Source: Verrucomicrobiota bacterium (GTDB taxonomy: Bacteria > Verrucomicrobiota > Verrucomicrobiia > Limisphaerales > JACQFS01). From it: a stretch of 58,928 nt of DNA. The notes under the pieces were generated by a model that was given only the letters and a program-made list of their open reading frames with translations, had not been told where the DNA came from and ran no database searches. The stretch spans positions 1 to 58,928 of the forward strand of contig JACQFS010000185.1 of assembly GCA_016199935.1 (NCBI GenBank). The letters are read 5' to 3'. The position numbers and the translations under genes are program-made. Below, in pieces: positions 32,007-41,374 of this stretch. Within the stretch, counting starts at the first letter, position 1; every line of letters starts with the position of its first letter.

Positions 32007-33554
32007 ATGAAAAACCTCGCACGCATCCTCTTCGTTTCCTTCGTGGCCTTCGGTTCCGTCTCCGCGCGCGCGGACGTGAAACTGCCGCCCGTCATTTCCG
32101 ACCACATGGTCTTGCAACACGACGTCGCCGCGCCGATCTGGGGCACCGCGGCGCCGGGCGAAGCGGTCACCGTTTCCATCGCCGGCCAGACGAAGACCGC
32201 CACCGCCGACGCGAAAGGCAATTGGAAGGTCACGCTCGACCCGTTGAAGATCGCCGAGGGCCTCACGCTCACCGTGAAGGGCAAGAACACGATCACCATC
32301 ACCGACGTGCTCGTGGGCGAAGTCTGGCTCGGCTCGGGGCAGTCGAACATGGACATGCACGTCGCGAGCTACACCGCCGGCGACAACGTCCTGTCCAACG
32401 CCGCCAATGCGACCTACCCGAAGCTGCGACTCCTCCATCGCGGCCGCAAAGGCTGGGAGCTGGCCGTGCCGACGAACAACGTGCAATTCTCCGCGTTGCT
32501 CTTTGCGTTTGGATTCCGGCTCCAGCAGGAACTCACCGTGCCCGTCGGCATCATGGTCGGCGCGGTCGGCGGCACGCCCTCGGGCTACTGGCTGACCGAG
32601 GAGATGTATCGCAGCGACGCTGCGTGTCAGGCGCAGGCGACGGAGTTCGCGGCGAAGTATGATTTCGACGCGGCGATGAAAAAATACGACGAGCAACTCG
32701 CCGAGTGGAAAGTCGCCGCCGAAAAGGCGAAGGCGGAAAAGGGCAAGGCCCCGCGCAGCCCGACCAAGCCCGCGAAGGCCGGCGAGTCCTCCGGCCGCAT
32801 CGGCAATCTCTACGAGGCGCACGTCCGCCCCTACGCGCCTTACGCGATTCGCGGCGTGCTCTGGGATCAGGGCGAGAGCGGCACGGCGATCACGGGCGTG
32901 GATCAGTTCAACGTCATAGGCGCGCTCATCAAGGGCTGGCGCAAGGAGTGGGGCCAGGACTTTCCTTTCCTCTACGTGCAGAAGACGAGCGGCGGCGGTT
33001 GCGCGTTTGCGGACAACGATCCGGTCACGAAACACGCGAGCAAGTTTAGTCCGTTGCCCAAGGCGGTTCCCGGAAACACCGACGGCCTCTACCGCGAATT
33101 GCACCTCAAAATCCAGCAGCACCCCAAGACCGCGATGGTCACGAGCACCGACCTCGGCAGCGGCACGCATCCGGTGAGCAAATCCGCCTACGGCGAGCGC
33201 GCGGCGCGCGTGGCGCTGGGATTTGTTTACGGCAAAAGCGTCGAGACCTCCGGCCCGCTCTACGCCTCGCACGCAATCGAGGGCGGCAAGGTCCGCATCA
33301 AGTTCACCCACGCGGGCCAGCGCCTCGCGGCAAGGCACAGCGACAAACTCCAAGGCTTCATGATCGCCGGTGCCGACAAGAAATTCGTCTGGGCCGACGC
33401 GGTGATTGAAGGCAACAGCGTGATCGTGTCGAGCGCCGAGGTGACGAAACCCGCCGCCGTGCGCTACGCGTGGTCGGGAAATGCTCCGTGGGCGAACCTG
33501 TTCAACCAGGACGGGCTGCCGGCGCAGACGTTCCGGACGGACGATTGGAAATGA
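32007..33554 (+). CDS. Sialate O-acetylesterase-like SGNH hydrolase (paralogue 3, divergent)
   Basis: 515 residues with a signal peptide (ILFVSFVAFGSVSARA). WLGSGQSNM (near residue 108) is intact. The second motif reads LWDQGESG instead of WYQGEAN (near 285), and the histidine block is GTHPVSKSAYGERAARVALG (near 386). The catalytic Ser and His therefore appear kept, but the oxyanion-hole block differs, which suggests another substrate. Its stop overlaps the following sulfatase start by 4 bp (ATGA), so esterase and sulfatase are probably translated together. Confidence 0.87.
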   Translation: MKNLARILFVSFVAFGSVSARADVKLPPVISDHMVLQHDVAAPIWGTAAPGEAVTVSIAGQTKTATADAKGNWKVTLDPLKIAEGLTLTVKGKNTITITDVLVGEVWLGSGQSNMDMHVASYTAGDNVLSNAANATYPKLRLLHRGRKGWELAVPTNNVQFSALLFAFGFRLQQELTVPVGIMVGAVGGTPSGYWLTEEMYRSDAACQAQATEFAAKYDFDAAMKKYDEQLAEWKVAAEKAKAEKGKAPRSPTKPAKAGESSGRIGNLYEAHVRPYAPYAIRGVLWDQGESGTAITGVDQFNVIGALIKGWRKEWGQDFPFLYVQKTSGGGCAFADNDPVTKHASKFSPLPKAVPGNTDGLYRELHLKIQQHPKTAMVTSTDLGSGTHPVSKSAYGERAARVALGFVYGKSVETSGPLYASHAIEGGKVRIKFTHAGQRLAARHSDKLQGFMIAGADKKFVWADAVIEGNSVIVSSAEVTKPAAVRYAWSGNAPWANLFNQDGLPAQTFRTDDWK

Positions 33555-34972
33555 AACGACTGCTGAACATCGTCAGCGTTCTGGCGTTTGGCCTTGCCGC
33601 CGCCGCTCCTGCCGCGTCGCGCCCGCCGAACTTCGTCCTCATCTTCGTGGACAACCTCGGCAACGGCGACCTCCGCTGCTTCAACCCCGCCACGCCGCAT
33701 CGCACGCCGAACATTGACCGCATGGCGGCGGAGGGCACCAAGTTCTCGAGCTTCTACGTCGCCAGCGGCGTCTGCACGCCGAGCCGCGCGGCGTTGATGA
33801 CCGGCTGCTACCCGCGCCGCGTGAACCTGCACGTGAGCGACAAGAACACCGTCGTGCTGCAACCCATCGCGAAGAAAGGTCTCAACCCCGACGAGACGAC
33901 CATCGCCGAAGTGCTCAAGTCCGCCGGCTACGCAACCGGCATCTTCGGCAAGTGGCACCTCGGCGACCAGCCGCCGTTCCTGCCGACGCGGCGGGGCTTC
34001 GATTATTTCTTTGGCATCCCTTATAGCGACGACATGACGAAGGATAAATTTCCCGACACGTGGCCGGAGCTGCCGTTGATGCGCGGGGAGAAAGTCATCG
34101 AGGCGCCGGTGGATCGGAATTATCTCGTCAAGCGCACGACGGAGGAGGTCATCGCGTTCATCGAGCGGAACAAATCCAAACCGTTCTTCGCCTACGTGCC
34201 GCACACGATGCCCGGCTCGACGCCGCATCCGTTTTCCAGCCCGGCCTTCCGCGGCAAATCGGCGAACGGCGACTACGGCGACAGCGTGGAGGAACTCGAC
34301 TGGTCCACCGGAGTAATCATGGCCACGCTCAAGCGCCTCGGCCTCGACGAGAACACGCTCGTCATCTTCACTTCCGACAACGGCCCGGTGCGGCGAAATC
34401 CGCCGCAGGGCAGCGCCGCCCCGTATCGCGGTTTCGGCTACGACACGAGCGAAGGCGCGATGCGAATGCCGTGCGTGATGCGCTGGCCGGGAAAAATTCC
34501 CGCCGGCAAGGAGCGGGACGAGTTGTGCTCAACCATGGATTTGCTCCCGACGTTCGCGAAGCTCGCCAGCGCGCCGCTGCCGCCCAAGCCGATTGACGGC
34601 CATGACATCCGCCCGCTGCTCTTCGGCGACGCGGGCGCAACGTCGCCGTGGGACGACGTGGGCTTTTGCTTTTACCGCCGCGAGCAGTTGCAGGCCGTGC
34701 GCGCCGGCCCGTGGAAACTCTACCTGCCGCTCGCGGGGAAGTTTGCCAACAACGCCGGCAAAGCGGCGACCAAGCCCACGCCGCCCGAACTTTTCGACGT
34801 GCGCCACGACGTTCACGAGGACCGCGAAGTCTCCGCCCAGCATCCCGAGGTGGTCACACGCCTCACAGCCATCGCCGAAAAAATCCGCGCCGAAATCGGC
34901 GACGTGGACCGCCCCGGCACCGGCCAGCGCGCCGCCGGCCACGTGGAAAATCCGAAACCGCTCCTGCCATGA
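33551..34972 (+). CDS. Secreted sulfatase (formylglycine-type, CTPSR)
   Basis: 473 residues; the ATG at 33551 overlaps the previous stop, and a signal peptide follows (LLNIVSVLAFGLAAAAPA). The metal-binding start is NFVLIFVDNLGNGD. The maturation motif is C75-T-P-S-R, whose Cys is converted to formylglycine. GIFGKWHLGD and FTSDNGPVRRNPP are further sulfatase blocks. It hydrolyses sulfate esters, probably on sulfated glycans. Coupling to acetylesterase 3 supports joint action on one glycan. No formylglycine-generating enzyme or anSME is in the window. Confidence 0.93.
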   Translation: MKRLLNIVSVLAFGLAAAAPAASRPPNFVLIFVDNLGNGDLRCFNPATPHRTPNIDRMAAEGTKFSSFYVASGVCTPSRAALMTGCYPRRVNLHVSDKNTVVLQPIAKKGLNPDETTIAEVLKSAGYATGIFGKWHLGDQPPFLPTRRGFDYFFGIPYSDDMTKDKFPDTWPELPLMRGEKVIEAPVDRNYLVKRTTEEVIAFIERNKSKPFFAYVPHTMPGSTPHPFSSPAFRGKSANGDYGDSVEELDWSTGVIMATLKRLGLDENTLVIFTSDNGPVRRNPPQGSAAPYRGFGYDTSEGAMRMPCVMRWPGKIPAGKERDELCSTMDLLPTFAKLASAPLPPKPIDGHDIRPLLFGDAGATSPWDDVGFCFYRREQLQAVRAGPWKLYLPLAGKFANNAGKAATKPTPPELFDVRHDVHEDREVSAQHPEVVTRLTAIAEKIRAEIGDVDRPGTGQRAAGHVENPKPLLP

Positions 34973-35000
34973 CGGAGCGCGGAGCTCCAGCTCCGCACGA
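34971..35000 (+). repeat. Hairpin of the GGAGCGC type directly after the sulfatase stop
   Basis: A perfect 8-bp stem with 2-nt loop (34979-34996), preceded by GACGGAGCGC, which begins inside the sulfatase stop codon. The GACGGAGCGCGG start is the same as one arm of the 27019-27134 element, so this is probably a half-element. It may also act as a transcript-end hairpin; no U-tract follows. Confidence 0.6.
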
Positions 35001-35017
35001 ACACGCCGAAACTATTT

Positions 35018-35959
35018 ATGAAACGATTCAACCCGCTACTTACATTTTCGACCGCCGCGCTCCTTCTCGCCGGCTGCGCCACCCACCGGGCCCCGCAAAA
35101 AGGCGCGGAGGATTTGAGCGCGCCACCGCCGGTGACGGCCAAGGCATGGGCCATCGCCGATGGCAGGACCGGCAACCTGCTCTGGGGCTACAACGCCGAC
35201 GAGCCGCGCAAGTCCGCGAGCACGACGAAGATGATGTGCGCGTTCGTCGTGCTCGAACTTGCGGAAAAAAATCCCGCCGTCCTCGACGAACGCATCACCT
35301 TTTCCAAGCTCGCCGGCACCACCGGCGGCTCCACCGCCGCCGTCAAACCCGGCGAGAGCCTCACCATCCGCGATTGCCTCCGCGGCCTGCTGCTTCCTTC
35401 AGGCAACGACGCCGGCAACGCGCTCGCCGAACATTTCAACGCCCGCCTCAAGCCGCCCGACGGCACCATGCGCAAGTTCGGCCTTGATTCCACGAACCTC
35501 GTCACGCGCGTGAACTTCATCGCCGAAATGAACCGCACCGCCCGCCGCCTCGGCCTGAAGGACACGAAGTATCGCTCCTCCTTCGGCGACGGCGGCACCG
35601 AGAACGATCGCACCACGACCGTGCGCGACCTCACGCGTCTCGCGTGGACGGCCATGCAAAACCCGCGCTTCCGCGAGATCGTCGCCACGCGTCGCTACGA
35701 GGGCGACGTGCGCACGCCCGACGGCGGCACGCGCAAGGCGGTCTGGGAAAACTCTAACGAACTCCTCGGCCTCGACGCCGGCTACGACGGCGTGAAGACC
35801 GGCACCACCATCCAGGCCGGCACCTGCCTCGTCTCGCGCGGCCACCGCGACGGCGACCAGTTGATCATCGCCACGCTCGGCTCCGAGTCCGAGAAAGGCC
35901 GCTACGTGGACACGCGAAATCTTTTTCGCTGGGCGTGGATGAAGCGCGGTCATCGTTAA
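35018..35959 (+). CDS. D-alanyl-D-alanine carboxypeptidase (S11 family) lipoprotein
   Basis: 313 residues. The signal peptide ends in the lipobox LAGC (Cys20). The three penicillin-binding motifs are present: STTK at 68-71, SGN at 128-130 and KTG at 260-262. The fold and spacing fit S11 (DacA/PBP5-like) enzymes, which trim the terminal D-Ala from peptidoglycan stem peptides. The usual C-terminal PBP5 extra domain is missing, so it is a short form. It lies downstream of the sulfatase on the same strand without obvious functional linkage. Confidence 0.92.
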   Translation: MKRFNPLLTFSTAALLLAGCATHRAPQKGAEDLSAPPPVTAKAWAIADGRTGNLLWGYNADEPRKSASTTKMMCAFVVLELAEKNPAVLDERITFSKLAGTTGGSTAAVKPGESLTIRDCLRGLLLPSGNDAGNALAEHFNARLKPPDGTMRKFGLDSTNLVTRVNFIAEMNRTARRLGLKDTKYRSSFGDGGTENDRTTTVRDLTRLAWTAMQNPRFREIVATRRYEGDVRTPDGGTRKAVWENSNELLGLDAGYDGVKTGTTIQAGTCLVSRGHRDGDQLIIATLGSESEKGRYVDTRNLFRWAWMKRGHR

Positions 35960-35982
35960 GCGACTGCGCAGCCAGAGGAATG

Positions 35983-36906
35983 TTACTGCGCCGCGGCCTT
36001 CTTTTTCTTCTTCGCGGCCTTGGCGGGAGCCGGCGCGTTCGGATCTAACTCGGGCATCGCCAGCGTCGGATCGCCTTTGAGCCAGCCGAGCGAGGCGAGA
36101 AATTTGTCCGCCTCGATGAGCGTGGCGGTCTTATACGGATCTTGGTTGAAGAATCCGTGCGCCTGGCCTTCGTAGATGTGCGTCTCGCAGCGCGCGCCGG
36201 CCTTGGTCATGTTGGCCTTGAAGCGCTCCAGCACCGGCACACCGATGAGCGCGTCCTTGCTGCCGAGAAAAATGATCGCCGGTGGCGCGGCGGCGGTGAC
36301 GTTGTGTGCGGGGGAGAATTCCTTGAAGCGATCACCGACGCGCTTGGCGCCCCAGCCACCGTCGGGGCCATTGTCGAACACGGGATTGAACAGCACGAGC
36401 GCACTCGTCTTCGGAGATATTTTTAGGTCATCCGCCGGGTCGTCCTGGCCCTCGACCAATCCGACAAACGCCGCGAGATGCCCACCCGCCGAGCCGCCGC
36501 CCGCCGCGATGCGTTGCGGATCAATGCCCAGTTCCGCCGCGCGAGCGCGCACCCAGCGCATCGCGGATTTCGCGTCGTTACAGCACACGACGGGCGGGCC
36601 TTCGTCGCCTTTGGGGATTACGCGATACTCCACGCGGATGCCGACCATGCCGCGCGTAGCGAGATACTCGCTCTGGCCTTGGAATTGGGTCGGCGTGCCG
36701 CCCACCCAGCCGCCACCGAAGAAAAACACGATGGCCGGCCGCTGATCGGCGGCCTTCCACGCCGCGGGCTTCTCGATGTGAAGGTGCAGTTCGCGGTCGC
36801 CGACCTTTTTGTAAACGCGCGTCTCGGTGGTGAACTCGGCGGCGACGCTCGCGCCCGCGGCAAAGCCGAGTGCGAGAAGAAGAGTGGAGAGAAGATTGAG
36901 GTTCAT
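35983..36906 (-). CDS. Secreted alpha/beta hydrolase (carbohydrate-esterase-like)
   Basis: 307 residues with a signal peptide (LLSTLLLALGFAAGASVAA). The oxyanion block is FFFGGGWVGG, the nucleophile elbow GGGSAGGH with Ser139, and the histidine probably EGQAHGFFN. This is the BD-FAE/esterase-lipase layout seen in polysaccharide-utilisation regions. The C-terminus is a Pro/Ala/Lys-rich tail (KKKKKAAAQ), possibly disordered. It is 19 bp from the sulfatase at 36926, same strand and probably one operon. Confidence 0.88.
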   Translation of the reverse strand: MNLNLLSTLLLALGFAAGASVAAEFTTETRVYKKVGDRELHLHIEKPAAWKAADQRPAIVFFFGGGWVGGTPTQFQGQSEYLATRGMVGIRVEYRVIPKGDEGPPVVCCNDAKSAMRWVRARAAELGIDPQRIAAGGGSAGGHLAAFVGLVEGQDDPADDLKISPKTSALVLFNPVFDNGPDGGWGAKRVGDRFKEFSPAHNVTAAAPPAIIFLGSKDALIGVPVLERFKANMTKAGARCETHIYEGQAHGFFNQDPYKTATLIEADKFLASLGWLKGDPTLAMPELDPNAPAPAKAAKKKKKAAAQ

Positions 36907-36925
36907 GAGGCGAGCAGTTCGACGC

Positions 36926-38323
36926 TCAGACTTTTTTCTTCTTCGCCGCGATTTTCTTCGCGCCGGCCTTGCTGTCGCGCATCGGCCAGTTCGGATCGTC
37001 GGTGTGCGCAGACTTCATCAACGCTTCGGCTTTCGCGACGAGCTCGGGTTTTTCCGCCGCGAGATTCTTCGATTCGGCAGCGTCAGTCTTGAGGTCGTAT
37101 AGCTCGATCGGCTTCGACGGACCGTTGCGAACGGCCTTCCAATCGCCCCAGCGCACGGCTTGCAGCGACGCGCCTTCGTGCAGCTCCCAGTAACAGTAAT
37201 CGCGCGTCGGCGCGGGGCCGCCTTTGAGGAAGGAGACCAATGAGAAACCGTCGGGCTTCACGCCGGCGGGAATTTTCGCACCGGAAAGTTCCGCCGCCGT
37301 CGGCAGGAAATCCCAGAACGCCCACGGCTCCTCGCTCACGCGGCCCGCGGGCACGACGCCCGGCCAGCGTGCGAGGCCGGCGTTGCGCAGGCCGCCCTCG
37401 TAGAGTTCGCGCTTGAAGCCGCGCAGGCCGTTCGCGGCCTGGTCGAAGCGTTTGCCGAGTGCTGAGTCCGGCGGGAAGGACGAGCCGTTGTCGCCCGCGA
37501 GCATCACAAGCGTTTTGTCGTCGAGCTTGAGTTCCTTCAACAGCGCGAGGATGCGGCCCACGTCGGTGTCGAGGCGCGTCACCATCGCGGCGTAATTTTT
37601 CTCCTGCTCCGTCCACGGCTTGTCCTTGTAGAGGCCCTGGTCGTTGATCTGAAATGTGCCGTGCGGCAGCGTGATCGAGTAGTAGAGGAAGAACGGACGA
37701 TCCTTGTTCGCTTTGATGAACTTCAGCGTCTCACCGGAGATCAGGTCCTGCGCGTAGATCGGTCCTTTGCCTTCGACCTTCGTGTTGCCGTCGTTGCCCG
37801 GCAGGTCGAAGCGCTGGTCGTCGTTGTAGAGGAATTTCGGAAAGTAACTGTGCGCGTGGCGCTGACAGTTGTAGCCGAAGAAATGATCGAAGCCGAGTTT
37901 CAGCGGGCTGCCCGTCGTGTCGAACATGCCCATGCCCCACTTGCCCATGCAGCCCGTCGCGTAGCCGGCGCTCTTGAGCAACTGCGCCACGGTGAACGTC
38001 CCCGCCGGCAGCGGCATCTGGCCCTCGGCGCCGATCTCGCGGTTCGCGCGGATGGGCGAGTGGCCCGTGTGCTGCCCGATCATCAGTGACGTGCGGCTCG
38101 GCGCGCAGACGGTGGTGCCGCAATACGCCTGCGTGTAGCGCGTGCCCTCGCGCGCCATGCGGTCGAGGTTCGGCGTCTGGATGAGCTTCTGCCCGTAACA
38201 GCCGACGTCGCCCTGCGCGAGGTCGTCGGAGAGAATGAAAATGATGTTCGGCTTGTCGGCGGCGCGCGCGGTGTGGACGGCAAACGCGGCGACGAGCACA
38301 AGGAGCAGCGAGAATTGTTTCAT
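36926..38323 (-). CDS. Secreted sulfatase (CAPSR)
   Basis: 465 residues from the ATG at 38323, preceded by GGA about 8 nt upstream; signal peptide FSLLLVLVAAFAVHTARA. Sulfatase blocks: NIIFILSDDLAQGDVGCYG, maturation motif C73-A-P-S-R, GCMGKWGMGMFDTTG, MLAGDNGSSFPP. It belongs with the arylsulfatase-A-like S1 family. The tail is very Lys-rich (KIAAKKKKV). It sits between the esterase gene and two concanavalin-like genes on the same strand. Confidence 0.93.
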   Translation of the reverse strand: MKQFSLLLVLVAAFAVHTARAADKPNIIFILSDDLAQGDVGCYGQKLIQTPNLDRMAREGTRYTQAYCGTTVCAPSRTSLMIGQHTGHSPIRANREIGAEGQMPLPAGTFTVAQLLKSAGYATGCMGKWGMGMFDTTGSPLKLGFDHFFGYNCQRHAHSYFPKFLYNDDQRFDLPGNDGNTKVEGKGPIYAQDLISGETLKFIKANKDRPFFLYYSITLPHGTFQINDQGLYKDKPWTEQEKNYAAMVTRLDTDVGRILALLKELKLDDKTLVMLAGDNGSSFPPDSALGKRFDQAANGLRGFKRELYEGGLRNAGLARWPGVVPAGRVSEEPWAFWDFLPTAAELSGAKIPAGVKPDGFSLVSFLKGGPAPTRDYCYWELHEGASLQAVRWGDWKAVRNGPSKPIELYDLKTDAAESKNLAAEKPELVAKAEALMKSAHTDDPNWPMRDSKAGAKKIAAKKKKV

Positions 38324-38336
38324 GCTTTTTTCCAAT

Positions 38337-39077
38337 CTACTTTTTCACCGACCAGATGCGCAGATCGTCGAAGAGCGCCTGCTTGCCGCTGACGCTGATC
38401 TTCAAATCGGGCTTCGGCACGTGAGCGAGGCCGGCGGATTTGAGGAAGCCGACCGGCGCGCCGTCGAGCGTCACGCGCATTTGGTCGCCGACGATTTCGA
38501 CGCCGAACGCATGCCACTTCGAGGTTTCGAGTTTCATCGGCACCGGCAGCGTGTGCCGCTTGATCTCCTCCTCGGCGCCGGCCTTCGCGGCCGCGTCGTC
38601 GGTTTTTTTCAGCGCAGTCAGTTTGCGATTCATCGCGCCTTCCTTGTCATCGTGCAGCTTCACGAGTTGCGGCTCCAGCGTGACGCGCGCGATGTGGCCC
38701 GCGACGGAGCCTTTGTGGCTCATGTCATCGAAGCTGAACGCGACGGTGACGTTGCGCTCGAACTGCACGCGGCATTCGCAGATGAGATTCCCGTCCGGCA
38801 ACGCGAGCTTCGCACTCGCCACCGAGCCGTGCTCGGTCGTCGTCTGGCGGCCGAACATGACGCCGTTCTCCACGCCGGCGCTCTTGATCCGTTCCATCCA
38901 CACGCCGCCGAAACGGTTCGTCGAAAAATCGTCGGCGAAAATCAGCGCGCCTTTCTCCGCCAGCGGTCGCGCCGGAATGGCGCCAGCCTGTGCCCGCGCG
39001 GAAACGGGGAACAATGCGAGCGCGAGCCCGAGCAGGCAGGCAAGGGATTTCACCGGGCGGGGAAGGCGCGCATTCAT
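38337..39077 (-). CDS. Secreted concanavalin-like protein (DUF1080-type, tentative)
   Basis: 246 residues; the ATG at 39077 overlaps the stop of the preceding gene by 4 bp. A signal peptide (LACLLGLALALFPVSARA) is followed by a jelly-roll-like sequence (ALIFADDFSTNRFGGVWMER, WHAFGVEIVGDQMRVTLDG, KQALFDDLRIWSVKK). This pattern resembles DUF1080/3-keto-disaccharide-hydrolase-type proteins of PVC bacteria. Catalytic residues cannot be assigned by eye. It is coupled to the similar gene upstream. Confidence 0.72.
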   Translation of the reverse strand: MNARLPRPVKSLACLLGLALALFPVSARAQAGAIPARPLAEKGALIFADDFSTNRFGGVWMERIKSAGVENGVMFGRQTTTEHGSVASAKLALPDGNLICECRVQFERNVTVAFSFDDMSHKGSVAGHIARVTLEPQLVKLHDDKEGAMNRKLTALKKTDDAAAKAGAEEEIKRHTLPVPMKLETSKWHAFGVEIVGDQMRVTLDGAPVGFLKSAGLAHVPKPDLKISVSGKQALFDDLRIWSVKK

Positions 39078-39745
39078 TTGCCGAATTGTCCTTTGAGATT
39101 GGGCCAGTCGGGGTTCGCCTTCGCGTCCCAGACTTTCAAATTGCGGATGCGCAAATCCTTTCCGCCGACGGCAAACCACCAGCGCGCCTTGGGTGACGCG
39201 AGAAACGGATGCTGCGCCTTGAGCTGGATGCCGGCGACGAGCGCGGCCATTTCGTCGCCGCGGATTTCGAGCGTGAGCGGATACCACTCGTCGGGCTTGA
39301 GCTTCGGTGCGTAGGTCGCGAGCGGGTGGCTCTTCGATTTTTCTCCCGGCTTCAGATTTTGATCCGGGGCGTCCTCGTAAAGCCCGACGGAGTTGGTGCG
39401 AATCACCAAGCGGCCCACGTGCTTGGCACCATCGAAGCCGACGTAAAGCGTGCTCGCACCGCCGAGACGGAATTCGCACGTGAGGATGAGCGACTCGACC
39501 TTGCGTGGCTGCCAGAGCACGGCGGAATGTTTGTCCGCCGCGACCTCATCGCCGCGCAACTCGCCGTCCACGGGCGTCCAAGTGCCCTTGACCACCTGCC
39601 ACTCCTGGCCGAGCGGCTTGGCGAAGTCCGGCGCGAACGGTTCGCCCACGGGCACATTGAGCACCGGCGCAGTCGCGGTGGTGAGCACGGCGAAGGCGCA
39701 CGCGGCGGTGATGAGCAGGGCGGCAATAGAGGAAAACATTTTCAT
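39074..39745 (-). CDS. Secreted concanavalin-like protein (DUF1080-type, tentative), paralogue
   Basis: 223 residues from the ATG at 39745 (or 39739), with a signal peptide (SSIAALLITAACAFAVL). Beta-rich blocks: WQVVKGTWTPVDGELRGDE, SLILTCEFRLGGASTLYVGF, EWYPLTLEIRGDEMAALVAG and LRIRNLKVWDAKANPDW. It shares its layout with the gene at 38337 and the stop/start overlap suggests co-translation, perhaps as partners. The function is likely glycan binding or hydrolysis. Confidence 0.7.
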   Translation of the reverse strand: MKMFSSIAALLITAACAFAVLTTATAPVLNVPVGEPFAPDFAKPLGQEWQVVKGTWTPVDGELRGDEVAADKHSAVLWQPRKVESLILTCEFRLGGASTLYVGFDGAKHVGRLVIRTNSVGLYEDAPDQNLKPGEKSKSHPLATYAPKLKPDEWYPLTLEIRGDEMAALVAGIQLKAQHPFLASPKARWWFAVGGKDLRIRNLKVWDAKANPDWPNLKGQFGK

Positions 39746-39803
39746 AAGCGGAGGGTTCGACGTGCAACGAGTGACAAACATCAAACACGACGAATGATTG
39801 GCG

Positions 39804-41327
39804 TCACTGCCCGCGAATCTTCGCGAGCAGCTCCTGCATCTCCTTCAACTTCTCCGGCTGCTCCGTCGCGAGGTTCTTTTCCTCGCCAAGATCGCTCGCG
39901 AGGTCGAAGAGCTGGACGGTGGCGGGATTCTTCGCGGTCGCCTTGCCCGGCGCCTTGGCCTTGCCTTTGCCGCCCGCGCCCGCGCCGCCGGTGATAAGTT
40001 TCCACTGGCCGTCGCGCAAACCAAACGGCCCCTGCGTCCCGCCGTTGTGCGCGACGAACGTCGTGCGCGCGGAGGTTTTCGTTTCGCCGAGAATCGCCGG
40101 CAGCACGTTGATGCTGTCGGCGCACTGGCCGGCGGGGATTTTCACACCGACGAGCGCGGCGAACGTCGCGGGCATGTCGAGGTGCGCCATGAGCGCGGCG
40201 GATTCGGAGCCGGGCTTGATGTGGCCGGGCCAGCGCGCGATGAACGGCAGGCGATGCCCGCCTTCCCACACCGAGCCTTTGTAGCCGTGCAACGGCGCGT
40301 TCGGATGATAATCGAAACTGCCCACGTCCTCGTAGCCGTCGTCCATCACCCCGCCGTTGTCGCTCGTGAAAATGAACAGCGTGTTGTCCGCGAGTTTGAG
40401 CGCGTCGAGCTTCGCCATCACTTTGCCCACGGCATCGTCCAGTTCGTGAATCGAATCGCCGCGGGTGCCGACGGGGCTCGTGCCCTTGAAGCGCTGGTTC
40501 GGCACGCGCGGCACGTGGATGTTGTGCGTGGCGTAGTAGAGGAAGAACGGGTTGCTTTTGTTGTCCTCGATGAACTTGAGCGCCTTGCCCGCGAACGTGT
40601 CGCCCATGTCCTCGTCCGTCCAGCGCGCGGATCTTCCGCCGGTCATCCAGCCGATGCGGCCGACGCCGTTGACGATGGTCATGTCGTGACCGTGCGTGTG
40701 CTTGAGCTTGAGCAACTCGGGATTCTCCGCGCCCGTCGGGTCGGTGCCGACTTTTTTCGCGTAGCTCACGGTGATCGGATCGCTCGGGTCAAGGTTCACC
40801 ACGCGGCGGTTCTCGATGTAAACCGTCGGCACACGGTCGCCCGTCGCGGCCATGATGAAGCAATAGTCGAAACCGATGTCGAGCGGGCCGGGTTTGACTT
40901 CGCCGTTCCAATCCGGCCCGCCCTCGGGCCCGAGGCCGATGTGCCATTTGCCGACGACGCCCGTCTTGTAGCCCGCCGATTTCATCAGCGACGCCACCGT
41001 GCTCGTGCCCGGCTCGATGCTCAACGCCGCGTCGCCCGGCGCGATGCTGGAGCCGGGCTGTTGCCGCCACGAGTAGCGCCCACTGAGAAACGCGCGCCGC
41101 GTCGGCGTGCAGGTCGAGGCGGGTGAGTGTGCGTCGGTGAACCGGCGACCCTGCGCGGCGAGCCGGTCGAGGTTCGGCGTCTTCGCGTGCTTCGCGCCGT
41201 AGCACGAGAGGTCCGCGTAACCGATGTCATCGGCGAGGAGGAAGATGATGTTGGGCTTGCTGGCGGCGGAAACGGAGAGGCCCGCGAAGCACGCGAATAA
41301 CGCGAAGGTGGAGAGGAGGCGTTTCAT
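39804..41327 (-). CDS. Secreted sulfatase (CTPTR)
   Basis: 507 residues from the ATG at 41327, signal peptide LLSTFALFACFAGLSVSA. Blocks: NIIFLLADDIGYADLSCYG, maturation motif C73-T-P-T-R within SPASTCTPTRRAFLSGRYSW, GVVGKWHIGLGPEGG, FIFTSDNGGVMDDGYEDVG. The extended middle fits the large arylsulfatase-like S1 proteins of Planctomycetes/Verrucomicrobia. It is followed by the two concanavalin-like genes on the same strand. Confidence 0.93.
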   Translation of the reverse strand: MKRLLSTFALFACFAGLSVSAASKPNIIFLLADDIGYADLSCYGAKHAKTPNLDRLAAQGRRFTDAHSPASTCTPTRRAFLSGRYSWRQQPGSSIAPGDAALSIEPGTSTVASLMKSAGYKTGVVGKWHIGLGPEGGPDWNGEVKPGPLDIGFDYCFIMAATGDRVPTVYIENRRVVNLDPSDPITVSYAKKVGTDPTGAENPELLKLKHTHGHDMTIVNGVGRIGWMTGGRSARWTDEDMGDTFAGKALKFIEDNKSNPFFLYYATHNIHVPRVPNQRFKGTSPVGTRGDSIHELDDAVGKVMAKLDALKLADNTLFIFTSDNGGVMDDGYEDVGSFDYHPNAPLHGYKGSVWEGGHRLPFIARWPGHIKPGSESAALMAHLDMPATFAALVGVKIPAGQCADSINVLPAILGETKTSARTTFVAHNGGTQGPFGLRDGQWKLITGGAGAGGKGKAKAPGKATAKNPATVQLFDLASDLGEEKNLATEQPEKLKEMQELLAKIRGQ

Positions 41328-41374
41328 TTCTGGAAACGATACAGAGGGCGCGGCGGGAGGGAAGCCAGTTTGCG

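Noticed and set aside
29886-33353. 1155-codon minus-strand open frame across acetylesterases 2 and 3
   Set aside because: High GC3 leaves the opposite strand open. The product is Arg-rich and has no domain, whereas the plus strand holds two full SGNH enzymes with signal peptides.
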